Assembly: GCF_938017615.1 (NCBI RefSeq)
Contig: NZ_CALIJA010000156.1
Span: 1-21,626, forward strand
Source of the DNA: an uncultured Campylobacter sp.
Lineage (GTDB): Bacteria; Campylobacterota; Campylobacteria; Campylobacterales; Campylobacteraceae
Reading direction: 5' to 3'
Length of the DNA stretch: 21,626 bases
This document shows positions 7,469 to 14,879 of the stretch, piece after piece. The notes under the pieces were generated by a model. The model was not told where the DNA came from and did not search any database. It saw only the letters and a list, made by a program, of their open reading frames with translations. The position numbers were made by a program, and so were the translations under genes. Numbering within the stretch: the stretch's first letter is position 1; each line of letters starts with the position of its first letter.

Positions 7469-7780
7469 GGGTGTGGCGTGCGGTCGCTCTGCAAGGAGAG
7501 GAAAGTCCGAGCTGCGATAAGACAAGGTTGCGTCTAACGGACGCCGGGGGCAACCCTAGGGAAAGTACAACAGAAAGCAAACCGCCGCGCAAGCGGTAAG
7601 GGTGAAAGGGCGGGGTAAGAGCCCACCGCGCGCGTGGAGACACGAGCGGCAATGCAAACCCAACCTGCAGCAAGAACGGGTGGTTTCGTCTTATATTCGA
7701 ACCGTTCGCTCGAACCGATTTGCAAAAATCGGTCTAGATAAATGACCGCTGTAACGGAACTCGGCTTATAGCCACACCTC
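7469..7780 (+). ncRNA. rnpB: RNase P RNA (bacterial type A)
   Basis: The catalytic RNA of RNase P removes 5' leaders from pre-tRNAs. The universally conserved pieces are present in order: GAGGAAAGTCCG (P4/CR I area, about 7497-7508), ACAGAAA, GGTGAAAGGGCGGGGTAAGAG, GCCCACCGCGC, GGCAATGCAAACCC, AGATAAATGACCGC and, near the 3' end, the ACGGAACTCGGCTTATAG block. The 5' end GGGTGTGGC (7469-7477) pairs with GCCACACCTC (7771-7780) to form helix P1. A TTTTT run at 7781-7785 follows P1 and probably terminates the transcript. Ends are assigned from the P1 pairing and may be off by a few bases. Confidence 0.95.
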
Positions 7781-7821
7781 TTTTTACACCGAATTTATTT
7801 ACTTGGAATAAGGAAAAAATT

Positions 7822-8100
7822 TTGAAAAACTTAATCTTATGCAGCGCGCTTTGCGCCGTCGTTTTAGGGCTCGGAGGCTGCGCGAGTGGAGGTCCTGATA
7901 AGTCAGTAATCTTGCAAGGCGATGCTCATGATCGCGCTTGCGCAGAGGTTTATGAGCACTACAAAGAGCTAGAGGCGAAGCTTTTGACGGTAGAGGATCG
8001 ATACGCAAACCCAAGCGTTGCAAACGATTATATACAGACTTACGACGAGTACGAGCGCACCATCGCCTACTACAACGAAAATTGCGCGACCGATAAATAG
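7822..8100 (+). CDS. Small lipoprotein of unknown function
   Basis: The start is TTG 7822, preceded by AAGGA at 7810-7814 (7 nt spacing). The 92-residue product has a lipoprotein signal: a Lys near the start, a hydrophobic stretch, then LGGC with the lipidation cysteine at residue 20. The mature part (about 72 residues) is helical and charged, with many Tyr and Glu and two further cysteines (ACAEVYEHYKELEAK at one end, NENCATDK near the end) that could form a disulfide. It is the first gene after rnpB, only 36 nt beyond the T run. I do not recognise the family; inner- or outer-membrane attachment cannot be decided. Confidence 0.8.
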   Translation: MKNLILCSALCAVVLGLGGCASGGPDKSVILQGDAHDRACAEVYEHYKELEAKLLTVEDRYANPSVANDYIQTYDEYERTIAYYNENCATDK

Positions 8101-8370
8101 GCGGCGCAGACTGAGCGTGATTTGGTATAAGTGTGGCGCGGCGCAGCAGCGCAAAATGCTCAAAATTTTATAAAATCTCTAAAAACTATTGAAAATTTTA
8201 TGCGAAACAAAAAGCATTTAAAATTTATTACGTACGCTTGGCTCTAGCGATACGAAGTCGCGGTGTGAAGCATGGGCACGATGCCTATTCATGCCCGTAT
8301 TTAGCTTGGTGCGTTAGCGTGTAATCATATGAGGGTGCCACATACTCGTGCATTGGCTAAGGAACGCGCA

Positions 8371-8630
8371 ATTTATTAATCGAATCGGCGCTAAGCCTTG
8401 AAATTGCGAAGTCGCACTCAAAAATTCCGTCGCGCAGATTTGAATTAGTGGCTTAAAGTGTCAAAGCAATACCCAAAATTTAGCCGCGAGGCGGACGACG
8501 AACGATTTATTAATCGGATCGGCGTAAAGTCACACCAAAAATTCCGTCGAGTGGAGTTGGTTGCTGTGCCCATTTATGCGTCCACTAAAGCCTTGTAGCC
8601 TCAAAATCCGTCGCGTAGATTTGATCGGCG
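8371..8630 (+). repeat. Three imperfect direct repeats
   Basis: ATTTATTAATCGAATCGGCG (8371-8390) recurs with one mismatch at 8505-8524. Each copy is followed at some distance by CAAAAATTCCGTCG-type sequence (8419-8432 and 8535-8548). A third partial copy, TCAAAATCCGTCGCG...GATTTGATCGGCG, is at 8601-8630. Spacings differ between copies, so they have diverged by indels. Confidence 0.7.
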
Positions 8631-9567
8631 CCTAGGCACTTGGATCGATCATAAAATCAGGTATCAAAAATCCTATTACTCAGTTTTGATCTGCTGCGCG
8701 ATTTTCGCGGCGTATAAGAGCGGTAAAACGAGATCGTTAGGATAGCTTTAAGGTGCAGTGTAATTTTTTCGCTTGCGCATGCGGTTTTTAAGGCGCTTGG
8801 TAATGTCAGTTTACTCGCAGAGTTTTAAGATGTGCGGTTTTTTGAGACTATAGCAGCGAGATTTTTTGGGTTTTTAGCGCGAAGGTATTTGGCGAATTTG
8901 CAGTGCTATGGCTTTGATTTTTGTCGAGAAATTTTAGAATTTTACGATTTCGCAAGAGAATTTTGTGTGTTTTGGCGCCGCGTCGAACTTAAAATTTCAT
9001 CTTGCCGCTGCGTAAGATTGCGCGTCTAATCTTTCCATTTTTTTAAATACGGCGTATGTTTTGAGATTCGCGTCCGTTTTTGAAATTTTACTCCGAATAA
9101 ACACCGAATACACAAAATAGGTAGCCCAGCGATAATTTTAGAAAGCCGTGCAAGCCTGCAATGCAAAAGCTAAAGCTTTATGAGAGGCGGAACTTAAGGC
9201 GCCTTTGCCGATAATCTAGCCGCTCAAAATACCGTGGCTTTAAAATTTCGCGAGTTAAATTTTAAAATTTACGCCGCTTGCTGTGGCTGGTAAAATTTAG
9301 CGAGCTAAATTGCGCTGAAATTTTACGAACGGCGACAAAAAATATTCGGCGTAGAATTTTATTTGGCTTGTTTATACGGAGCAAGGGTTTAAGTTTGCAA
9401 GTAGCCGCGGTTTTTGCTTTACGCTCGCACCAACTGACCAAAGCACCACCGCGTATTAGCGTGATGTTTATCTTGGCTACGCTTTAATGCACGAGGTTTT
9501 GTGTCGCCGTAAAATACAAATTTATGAGCTTTCGGGATTGCAGATTAATTTTGCGCGCTTGCAGATA

Positions 9568-9724
9568 GTTTTTTAAATTTTGTCAAAATATGAAATTATA
9601 TCCGCGCAACGCCCATAAATTTCTCAGCGCTAAACGGCTAATCCTGCTCGCAGCGCTGCTATTTGAAATTCATAGTACCCGTAAGCCGCTTTTTAGAGTT
9701 TCGCCAAAATACGAAATTTAGCTC
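9568..9724 (+). repeat. Diverged direct repeat pair (about 37 nt, 120 nt apart)
   Basis: The segment 9568-9605, containing TTTTGTCAAAATATGAAATT, resembles 9688-9724, containing TTTCGCCAAAATACGAAATT. Similarity extends to both sides. Neither copy is coding. Confidence 0.55.
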
Positions 9725-10100
9725 ATGAATCATGAATTCTGCCTCTGAAATGTAGAATTTTGCCTGCAACCGCAAATTACGTACGCAATAATGCGGCATC
9801 AAATTTTGTTTCGGTATAGCAGCGCTGAATTTCTTGGGCGAAAAGCGTAGTGATTGATCTTGCTGCATCGTGACGAGGGCGTGCGTTTAATGCTTAAGCG
9901 GATTGAATCTGCTCGCGCGCCCATGAAATTTAGTTAATCAAATTTTATGCGCGTCAGACAGCATTTGAATTCTGCTTGCTCGCGTAATAAATCTGTTAAG
10001 CTGAGTTTTAAATTCTATCTACCCCAAATGGGAATTTTATCTGCAAAATAGGCGAGGCGTAAATTTAATTGAATGCTGCTCGCCTACCTGCGGAATTCTG

Positions 10101-10186
10101 CCTCATTACAAGCTTGCTAAAGTACTCCAAGTTGCATTGTACGCTACGGTTTGCCCTCATTACAGCTCGCTAAAACGCTCAAAGTG
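10101..10186 (+). repeat. Diverged partial duplication of the rmuC 3' end
   Basis: The last ~8 codons and stop region of rmuC (10155-10186, plus-strand reading beginning CCTCATTACA) recur as a diverged copy at 10101-10134, which begins with the identical CCTCATTACA and continues AGCTTGCTAAAG instead of GCTCGCTAAAA. The copy lies just downstream of the gene in its direction of transcription. Confidence 0.55.
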
Positions 10187-11230
10187 GGCTTTTAGAGATT
10201 TTGCATTTTTGTTTAAAAGCTCCGCTTGTGCAGCGAGCTTATCCGCGTATGTTTGAAGCGCCGTCGCATACTTGGCATGCGTCTCAAAGTCCGATTTTAG
10301 CGCGTAAATTTCATCTTTTACCGATTTTATATTTTGCGCGAGCGCCTCGTCTTTTACGAAGGTACGGATCGTGCCTAAAAGCGCCAGTAGCGTCGTGGGT
10401 GATGCCGCAAAAATGCCGATTTGCGCGCAGTATTCAAGCACCTGCGGCAGCTTCTCGCAGACGTAGACGAAAACCGCCTCACTCGGCACGAATAGCACCG
10501 CAAACTCCGTGCTAAGAGGCGGTATGATGTATTTTTCCGCGATATCTGCGGCATGCTTTTTCATATCGGCGGCGAGTTGCTTATCCGCACTAGCAAGCGC
10601 TGCGGCGTCGTTTGAGGCGGAGGCGGCGATAATTTTTTCATAGCTTTGAAGTGGGAATTTTGAGTCAATGCAAAGAATTTTTTCTTTTGCGATATGTAGC
10701 GCGCAATCTGCGATTCTGCCGTTTGGTAGGTGCTTTTGCAGCTCGTAAAACGCGGCGTTTTGCCCGTAAATCATCGATAAAATTCTCTCTAATCGGTACT
10801 CGCCGAAGTTGCCGCGCAGCTTGACGTTGCCTAAAATCGCGTTTAGCCTTGCGATTTCATCACGCACCTGAAGCGAAGTTTTATTTTGCTCGCTCATTCG
10901 CGCTAAATTTTCCGCTATGTCCTTAAAGCCGCGATCCAGCGAGCTTAAATTCTCGCTAAGCGCGCTATTTTGGCGCTGCAAACCCTCGCCTAGGGATCTA
11001 TTAAGATAATAGAGCTTATCGTTAAAGCCGTCGTTTAGGCTTTGATTTAGCTTAAAAAGCTCGGCGCTTGCTCTCGCACTTTGAGCTGTGAGCCTTTCGT
11101 TTAAAAGCTCGCTAAGCGTGGAGTTTGCATCGCTTATGCGGCGGTTTTGCAGCACGAGCGCGATCAGCAGGGCAAGCACTAGCGCAGCAAAAAACGCAAA
11201 CGCCGCGAGCAAAATCCCATCAGCGCCCAT
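10160..11230 (-). CDS. rmuC: RmuC-family DNA recombination protein
   Basis: RmuC proteins are membrane-anchored, nuclease-fold proteins linked to limiting DNA inversion and rearrangement. Starting at ATG 11230, the 356-residue product has an N-terminal membrane helix (about residues 5-27), a coiled-coil region (about 30-130) and the RmuC domain: LGNVKLRGNFGEYRLERIL, then ILCIDSKFPLQSYEKI, IPPLSTEFAVLFVPSEAVF and SPTTLLALLGTIR, all typical blocks. An in-frame GTG at 11242 would add four residues; ATG is preferred because the gene then overlaps the upstream gene by 11 nt, with no better ribosome site for either. It is probably co-translated with the FtsL-like gene before it. Confidence 0.9.
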   Translation of the reverse strand: MGADGILLAAFAFFAALVLALLIALVLQNRRISDANSTLSELLNERLTAQSARASAELFKLNQSLNDGFNDKLYYLNRSLGEGLQRQNSALSENLSSLDRGFKDIAENLARMSEQNKTSLQVRDEIARLNAILGNVKLRGNFGEYRLERILSMIYGQNAAFYELQKHLPNGRIADCALHIAKEKILCIDSKFPLQSYEKIIAASASNDAAALASADKQLAADMKKHAADIAEKYIIPPLSTEFAVLFVPSEAVFVYVCEKLPQVLEYCAQIGIFAASPTTLLALLGTIRTFVKDEALAQNIKSVKDEIYALKSDFETHAKYATALQTYADKLAAQAELLNKNAKSLKAHFERFSEL

Positions 11231-12032
11231 TTTCTTGCACACTTTGCGGATCTAAAATTTCATTTTTGTAGCGTAGATATTCGATATCGTTGTTAAGCGC
11301 ACGATTTTCCTCAAGCAAAACTTCGTGCTTGGTACGAAGCGCGGCGATGTCGCGGCTGATATAATAAATTTCGTTGCGGATGTAAATCGCCGGCACCGTC
11401 AGCAAAAACGCAAATCCGATCAGCAGATAAACGACTAAAAGCTGATAAAGCGTGAGATTTTTCTCCTTTTTTTTCTCGGCATCGTAGTTGCGTAGTAGCT
11501 CGTCTTGTGCGCCAGCAAAACTGCCATAGCTGCGCCCTGCAGCAAGGCTTGAATAATCCTGCGCGCCCATATCCGCGTAATTTTGATTTTGCGTGCCTGT
11601 AAAGTTCGCACCCGCAAACGCCGCATAATCCGCCTTGCCTGTAAAATTGGCACCTACAAAATCGCCGTAGCTCGCTCCAGTTGCGGATTTCTCGCTACCG
11701 CGAGTGACTGAAAGATTTACGTCGTCGCGTCCTTTTAATTTTACTTTGTTGCTTTTATTAAATTTTATTCCGCCGCTTTCGGAATTTAGATAGTTTTGGG
11801 TATTTATAAAGCCTGAACTTTCGAATTCCAAGCCGGTAAAATCGTCGTAACCGCCCGCTGCGCCCGCGTAGTTTCGTTTTACGGAAAGATCTGCGGCAAG
11901 CTTATCCTCTAGCTCCTCATCCGTCAGATCCTCCATAGCTCGTCTTTTCGCAAGCTCTATACCCGCTAGATCGGATGTCCCTGCGAAGTCGTGCCCGTCA
12001 TCGTCGTCGGCAAAATATTCATATTTATTCAT
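11220..12032 (-). CDS. FtsL-like single-pass division protein with long motif-rich cytoplasmic tail
   Basis: ATG at 12032 is preceded on the minus strand by GGAGA with 6 nt spacing. The 270-residue product has one membrane helix (about 195-218, LTLYQLLVVYLLIGFAFLLT). This is followed by a short extracytoplasmic coiled coil (about 225-258, DIAALRTKHEVLLEENRALN), the bitopic layout of FtsL/FtsB-type divisome proteins. In C. jejuni a small membrane protein (Cj0692c, as I recall) follows rsmH, the classical place of ftsL. Unusual here is the 190-residue N-terminal cytoplasmic part, far longer than in FtsL. It is low in complexity and carries five F-[AVT]-G motifs (F16, F65, F125, F139, F172) and two GANFTG copies (127-132 and 141-146). 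The assignment to FtsL is inference from topology and position. Confidence 0.7.
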   Translation of the reverse strand: MNKYEYFADDDDGHDFAGTSDLAGIELAKRRAMEDLTDEELEDKLAADLSVKRNYAGAAGGYDDFTGLEFESSGFINTQNYLNSESGGIKFNKSNKVKLKGRDDVNLSVTRGSEKSATGASYGDFVGANFTGKADYAAFAGANFTGTQNQNYADMGAQDYSSLAAGRSYGSFAGAQDELLRNYDAEKKKEKNLTLYQLLVVYLLIGFAFLLTVPAIYIRNEIYYISRDIAALRTKHEVLLEENRALNNDIEYLRYKNEILDPQSVQENGR

Positions 12033-12960
12033 CTAAAATCTCCATAAATTTAAAACCACGATCTTATCTTTACTCGCCGTCAAGGCGCCTGCGTCAAGAT
12101 AAATTCAGCTCGAAGCCCGCAGCTCGCGTGTACCCAGCAATGAGCCGTTAAGGTGAAATTTAAAAGTCAAAGTTACGGGCAAAATTCTTCTTTGCAATTT
12201 TACCTCGGTAAATGGAATTTTATCTTAACTCGCAAAATTATATCTCGGCCAGCAAAATCAAAATTTTACTTTAGCGGGCTATTGCGTTTATTTATCTGGC
12301 TCTTTGCACGATACTGTATAGCAGCGGAAGCTACAAAAGAAGCATCGCGTTAATTTTGCTCGCCTTTGCACCGCAGACTTGCCGAATCAGGTAAAGATAA
12401 ATTCCAGCCGTAGTGGGTGATCTATGCTGCTTTTACCCATTTTATACACTGTCGGCTTGCAAAATTTATATCGGCAGCAGAGTTATCTGCTAAGTCCCGC
12501 TGTCTAGTTTAAAATTTTTACGTTGATAGTTTTCGCATTTACGGCGAAATTTCATTTACTTTATCCGCTATCTATCTGCAAAATTCTATATTGGCAAGCG
12601 GAATTTAACGGCTTTGTCTATTTTCGCCGCCTTTGCACCGCCTGCTTGGGAAATTCATTTTGATAGGTAAAAATCAAGTTCACTTTACTCGGCTTATCTT
12701 ATAAAATTTTGTCAAATCGTCTGAAAAACCGCTTAAAATTTTACTGCGTCTTCGATGCGTCTTAAAACGCTAAGTGAAGGATATCACTTGCAAGATAGGC
12801 TCTATCGTCTAAAAGGTCAATGAAACTACTGCTCGCTTACAAAATTTCGTTAAAGCAAAGAACGAGATTTGGCATTATGCCGCTTGCTTTAGGCGCCAAA
12901 TTTTAACTTTTGCTCGGTTTTATATCTATGTTGCCACTTAGTTTTTAAAATATGCAGCAA

Positions 12961-13024
12961 CTAAATCTCATAAAATTATACGTTAAATATAGCGTAAAAT
13001 TCAACGTTAAATTTTATGATTTAG
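12961..13024. repeat. Long inverted repeat (15-bp arms, 2-nt bulge)
   Basis: CTAAATCTCATAAAATT (12961-12977) is the reverse complement of AATTTTATGATTTAG (13010-13024) apart from an extra CT in the left arm. The 32-nt centre holds two ACGTTAAAT words. It is non-coding and AT-rich. Confidence 0.75.
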
Positions 13025-13132
13025 ACATTGCGCGTTCGAAATAACGCTGAAAATATCATAAATTCTAAAGCGAATCTTTGAAAGCTGAATTTCAAAATTC
13101 CGTAAAATTTTAAAATTTAATGCCTGCAAATC

Positions 13133-13172
13133 TATAAATTTTACAAAATTTCGTCAAAATTTAAAATTTATA
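13133..13172. repeat. Perfect 11-bp inverted repeat just after rsmH
   Basis: TATAAATTTTA (13133-13143) and TAAAATTTATA (13162-13172) are exact reverse complements around an 18-nt centre. It begins 15 nt beyond the rsmH stop. It could fold as a weak AT-rich 3' structure, but without a GC stem it is not a classical terminator. Confidence 0.65.
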
Positions 13173-13186
13173 GCAAGCAAAGGCGG

Positions 13187-14122
13187 TTATTTCAGTCGAA
13201 AAATTCTAAGCTTCGCGCTCGCTGCTCGCGAGTTTTGCGCAAGCTCTTGCGCGTCCGCTATTATAGGGTTTTTGGTTAGGATTTTGCCTAACGAATGCCC
13301 GCCGCCACATTCGCAGCGCATAAATTCTCTAGGACAGACGCAATCGCGCTCCCACACCCTAAATCGCTCCTTTACTATGCGGTCTTCAAGCGAATGGAAT
13401 GAAATTATAGCGACAGTTACATTAGTTAGAATTGAATCGCGCGATTTTTGCTCAATGAACGCGAACAGGCGCTTTAGTTCGCCAAGCTCGTCGTTTACCT
13501 CGATGCGGATCGCCTGAAATGCTAGCGTAGCCGTGCTGATGCTGCGCCCTTTAACGGGCTTCGTTCCGATTAAATTTGCCAAAGCTTTGGCGCTTGTTAG
13601 TGGTGCGTTAGCCCGTGCAGTAGCTATTTTAGCAGCGATTGCGTTAGCGTTTGTTAGCTCGCCGTATTCGTGGAAAATGCGCGCCAGATCCGCTTGCGAG
13701 TAGCTGTTTACGACATACGCCGCATCTAGCGCTGCGCCTGCATCCATTCGCATATCCAGCGCGTCGCTTTTAGTGGAAAAGCCGCGGCAGTTTTTATCTA
13801 GCTGAAGCGACGAAACGCCGATGTCGGCTAATATCCCGCGAACTGCGCGGAGCTTTTGCTCGGGCAGAATTCCTAAAATTTCGCTAAATTTTGCTTTGTG
13901 GATTTCTATGCGATCTTTAAATTTACTGAGCCGCTCGCGCGAAAATTCTATCGCTTCGGCATCTCTGTCGCAAGCGATAAGCTTAAGGCGCGGATTAGCG
14001 GTCAAAATGCCCTCGCTATGCCCTCCGTAGCCTAACGTACAGTCGATAACATAGCCGTCCTCAATCTGCGAAAATGCGGTGATCGTTTGCGAAAAAAGTA
14101 CCGGAATATGTGGAGCTTGCAC
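13187..14122 (-). CDS. rsmH: 16S rRNA (cytosine(1402)-N4)-methyltransferase
   Basis: RsmH (MraW) adds a methyl group to N4 of C1402 in the ribosomal P site using SAM. The 311-residue product starts with GTG at 14122 behind AAAAGGAT (9 nt spacing) and reads MQAPHIPVLFSQTI, the usual N-terminus. The SAM-binding block VIDCTLGYGGHSEGIL, the GILADIGVSSLQLD block and the C-terminal IISFHSLEDRIVKERFR are all present. A CxC-type segment (CVCPREFMRCECGG) lies near 260-275. In many bacteria it heads the division cluster; here it is divergent from the aldolase-like/ppiD-ftsAZ genes. Confidence 0.95.
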   Translation of the reverse strand: MQAPHIPVLFSQTITAFSQIEDGYVIDCTLGYGGHSEGILTANPRLKLIACDRDAEAIEFSRERLSKFKDRIEIHKAKFSEILGILPEQKLRAVRGILADIGVSSLQLDKNCRGFSTKSDALDMRMDAGAALDAAYVVNSYSQADLARIFHEYGELTNANAIAAKIATARANAPLTSAKALANLIGTKPVKGRSISTATLAFQAIRIEVNDELGELKRLFAFIEQKSRDSILTNVTVAIISFHSLEDRIVKERFRVWERDCVCPREFMRCECGGGHSLGKILTKNPIIADAQELAQNSRAASAKLRIFRLK

Positions 14123-14150
14123 CTGAATTTATCCTTTTGAAATTTCTAAT

Positions 14151-14160
14151 CCTATATAAT
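14151..14160 (+). promoter_or_regulatory. Divergent promoter centre between rsmH and the aldolase-like gene
   Basis: TATAAT at 14155-14160 lies 26 nt before ATG 14187, fitting a short leader. The overlapping TATATA at 14153-14158 reads the same on the minus strand and is 30 nt from the rsmH GTG, so the two -10 elements may share bases. Confidence 0.55.
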
Positions 14161-14186
14161 AGCGAAATTTTTTACAAAGGCGAGAG

Positions 14187-14747
14187 ATGGACGAGTATTA
14201 TTATGAAATTTTGCGCAAAATTTCGCTTTCGATGTTTAGAGATAGGCTTTTTGGGATCTTTCACGGCTCGATTTCAGCAAAAATTAAAGAAAATCAATTT
14301 TTGATCAACAAAAAAGACGCGATTTTTGATAGCCTGGATAGGGATGATTTTATAACGCTGTTTTCAAAAAAAGACTACCGCTGGCAGGATGCTAGCATCG
14401 ATAGCGATATACATATAAATATTTACAAAAATATAAAAGAGGCGAAATTCGTAACCTACGCGACACCACCATATCTCGTCGCATATACGCTGGAGCATGA
14501 TTTTATTTTGCCGCGAGATTACTTTGGGGTGAGCAAATTTAAGCGCATTGAAATTTACGATCCTAAGAGCTACGACGACTGGCACGAGCGCGCGCCGTAT
14601 GAAATTTGTAACTATATGATAAATGAAAATAGCGATATAATGGTGATCCGAGGCTATGGGGTTTTTGCCCATGCAAGGAGCGCGCAGCAAATGGCGAAAA
14701 AAATAGCGATTTTAGAAATGAGTTCGAAGCTACTTTTGCTAAGCTAA
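14187..14747 (+). CDS. Class II aldolase/adducin-fold protein lacking the metal-binding histidines
   Basis: The 186-residue product starts at ATG 14187 with AAAGG 6 nt upstream. It follows the class II aldolase/adducin plan: an early HGSISAKI block (residues 26-33), DAIFDSL (44-50), HINIYKNIKEAKFVTYATPPYLVAYTL (76-102), and IMVIRGYGVFAHARSAQQMAKKIAILE (151-177). In active members the HxH pair sits in 'V-H-T-H-P' and a third His in 'N-H-G'. Here these are VTYATP (T90, A92) and RGYG (Y157), and the catalytic Glu position near D74 is also changed. A zinc-dependent aldolase activity is therefore unlikely. It lies between rsmH and ppiD, with its own promoter. Role unknown. Confidence 0.75.
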   Translation: MDEYYYEILRKISLSMFRDRLFGIFHGSISAKIKENQFLINKKDAIFDSLDRDDFITLFSKKDYRWQDASIDSDIHINIYKNIKEAKFVTYATPPYLVAYTLEHDFILPRDYFGVSKFKRIEIYDPKSYDDWHERAPYEICNYMINENSDIMVIRGYGVFAHARSAQQMAKKIAILEMSSKLLLLS

Positions 14748-14780
14748 GATTAATGTATACCAAATCATTTACTAACGCGT

Positions 14781-14786
14781 TATAAT
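14781..14786 (+). promoter_or_regulatory. Possible upstream -10 box of the ppiD-ftsAZ operon
   Basis: TATAAT lies 93 nt before the ppiD start. It is preceded by an AT-rich stretch without an obvious -35. Confidence 0.45.
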
Positions 14787-14831
14787 TCGCCAAAAATGCC
14801 TATTTTTCAGCCTTACATAAGGTTTTATCTG

Positions 14832-14837
14832 TATAAT
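14832..14837 (+). promoter_or_regulatory. Likely main -10 box of the ppiD-ftsAZ operon
   Basis: TGTATAATTA with TATAAT at 14832-14837 has an extended -10-like TG-T before it and lies 42 nt before the ppiD ATG. With the box at 14781 it would form a tandem promoter pair. Confidence 0.55.
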
Positions 14838-14879
14838 TACTAACAAAAAATTTCTTTAGTTAGCTATTTAAGGATTTAG

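Larger units (their letters stand above)
8101..10159 (+). other. 2-kb stretch without a convincing gene
   Basis: Short open frames of 65-70 codons (for example 8832-9029 and 9278-9487) lack ribosome sites and have no protein-like composition. The DNA contains imperfect direct repeats (8371-8630, 9568-9724, 10101-10186) and frequent words such as GAATTCTGC, GAATTTTATCTGC and AAATTTTAAAATTT. It could be decayed genes, but no family can be read in either strand. Confidence 0.6.
12033..13186 (-). other. 1.15-kb non-coding gap between rsmH and the FtsL-like gene
   Basis: I find no credible gene; the 66-codon frame at 12153-12353 has no ribosome site and looks random. The stretch is filled with near-repeats such as GGAATTTTATCTTAACTCGC, GCAAAATTATATCTCGGC and GCAAAATTCTATATTGGC (about 12170-12610), and ends with two inverted repeats (12961-13024, 13133-13172). 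A TATAAT on the minus strand at 12237-12242 could serve the downstream gene but is 205 nt from its start. Confidence 0.6.

Noticed and set aside
7455..7725. Minus-strand open frames of 63-72 codons
   Set aside because: They are antisense to the strongly conserved RNase P RNA and have no ribosome site.
8260..8350. tRNA-like or small-RNA hairpins
   Set aside because: Short GGGCA/TGCCC pairings exist, but no cloverleaf, T-loop or promoter/terminator pair could be assembled.
8832..9029. 65-codon plus-strand frame rich in Phe, Arg and Cys
   Set aside because: No ribosome site and random-looking composition; lies in repeat-rich non-coding DNA.
9278..9487. 69-codon plus-strand frame containing SHQLTKAPPRISVMFIL
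   Set aside because: No ribosome site, implausible composition and no recognisable domain; at most a fragment of something decayed.
12153..12353. 66-codon plus-strand frame
   Set aside because: Made of the recurrent AAATTTTA words, without a ribosome site or homologous look.
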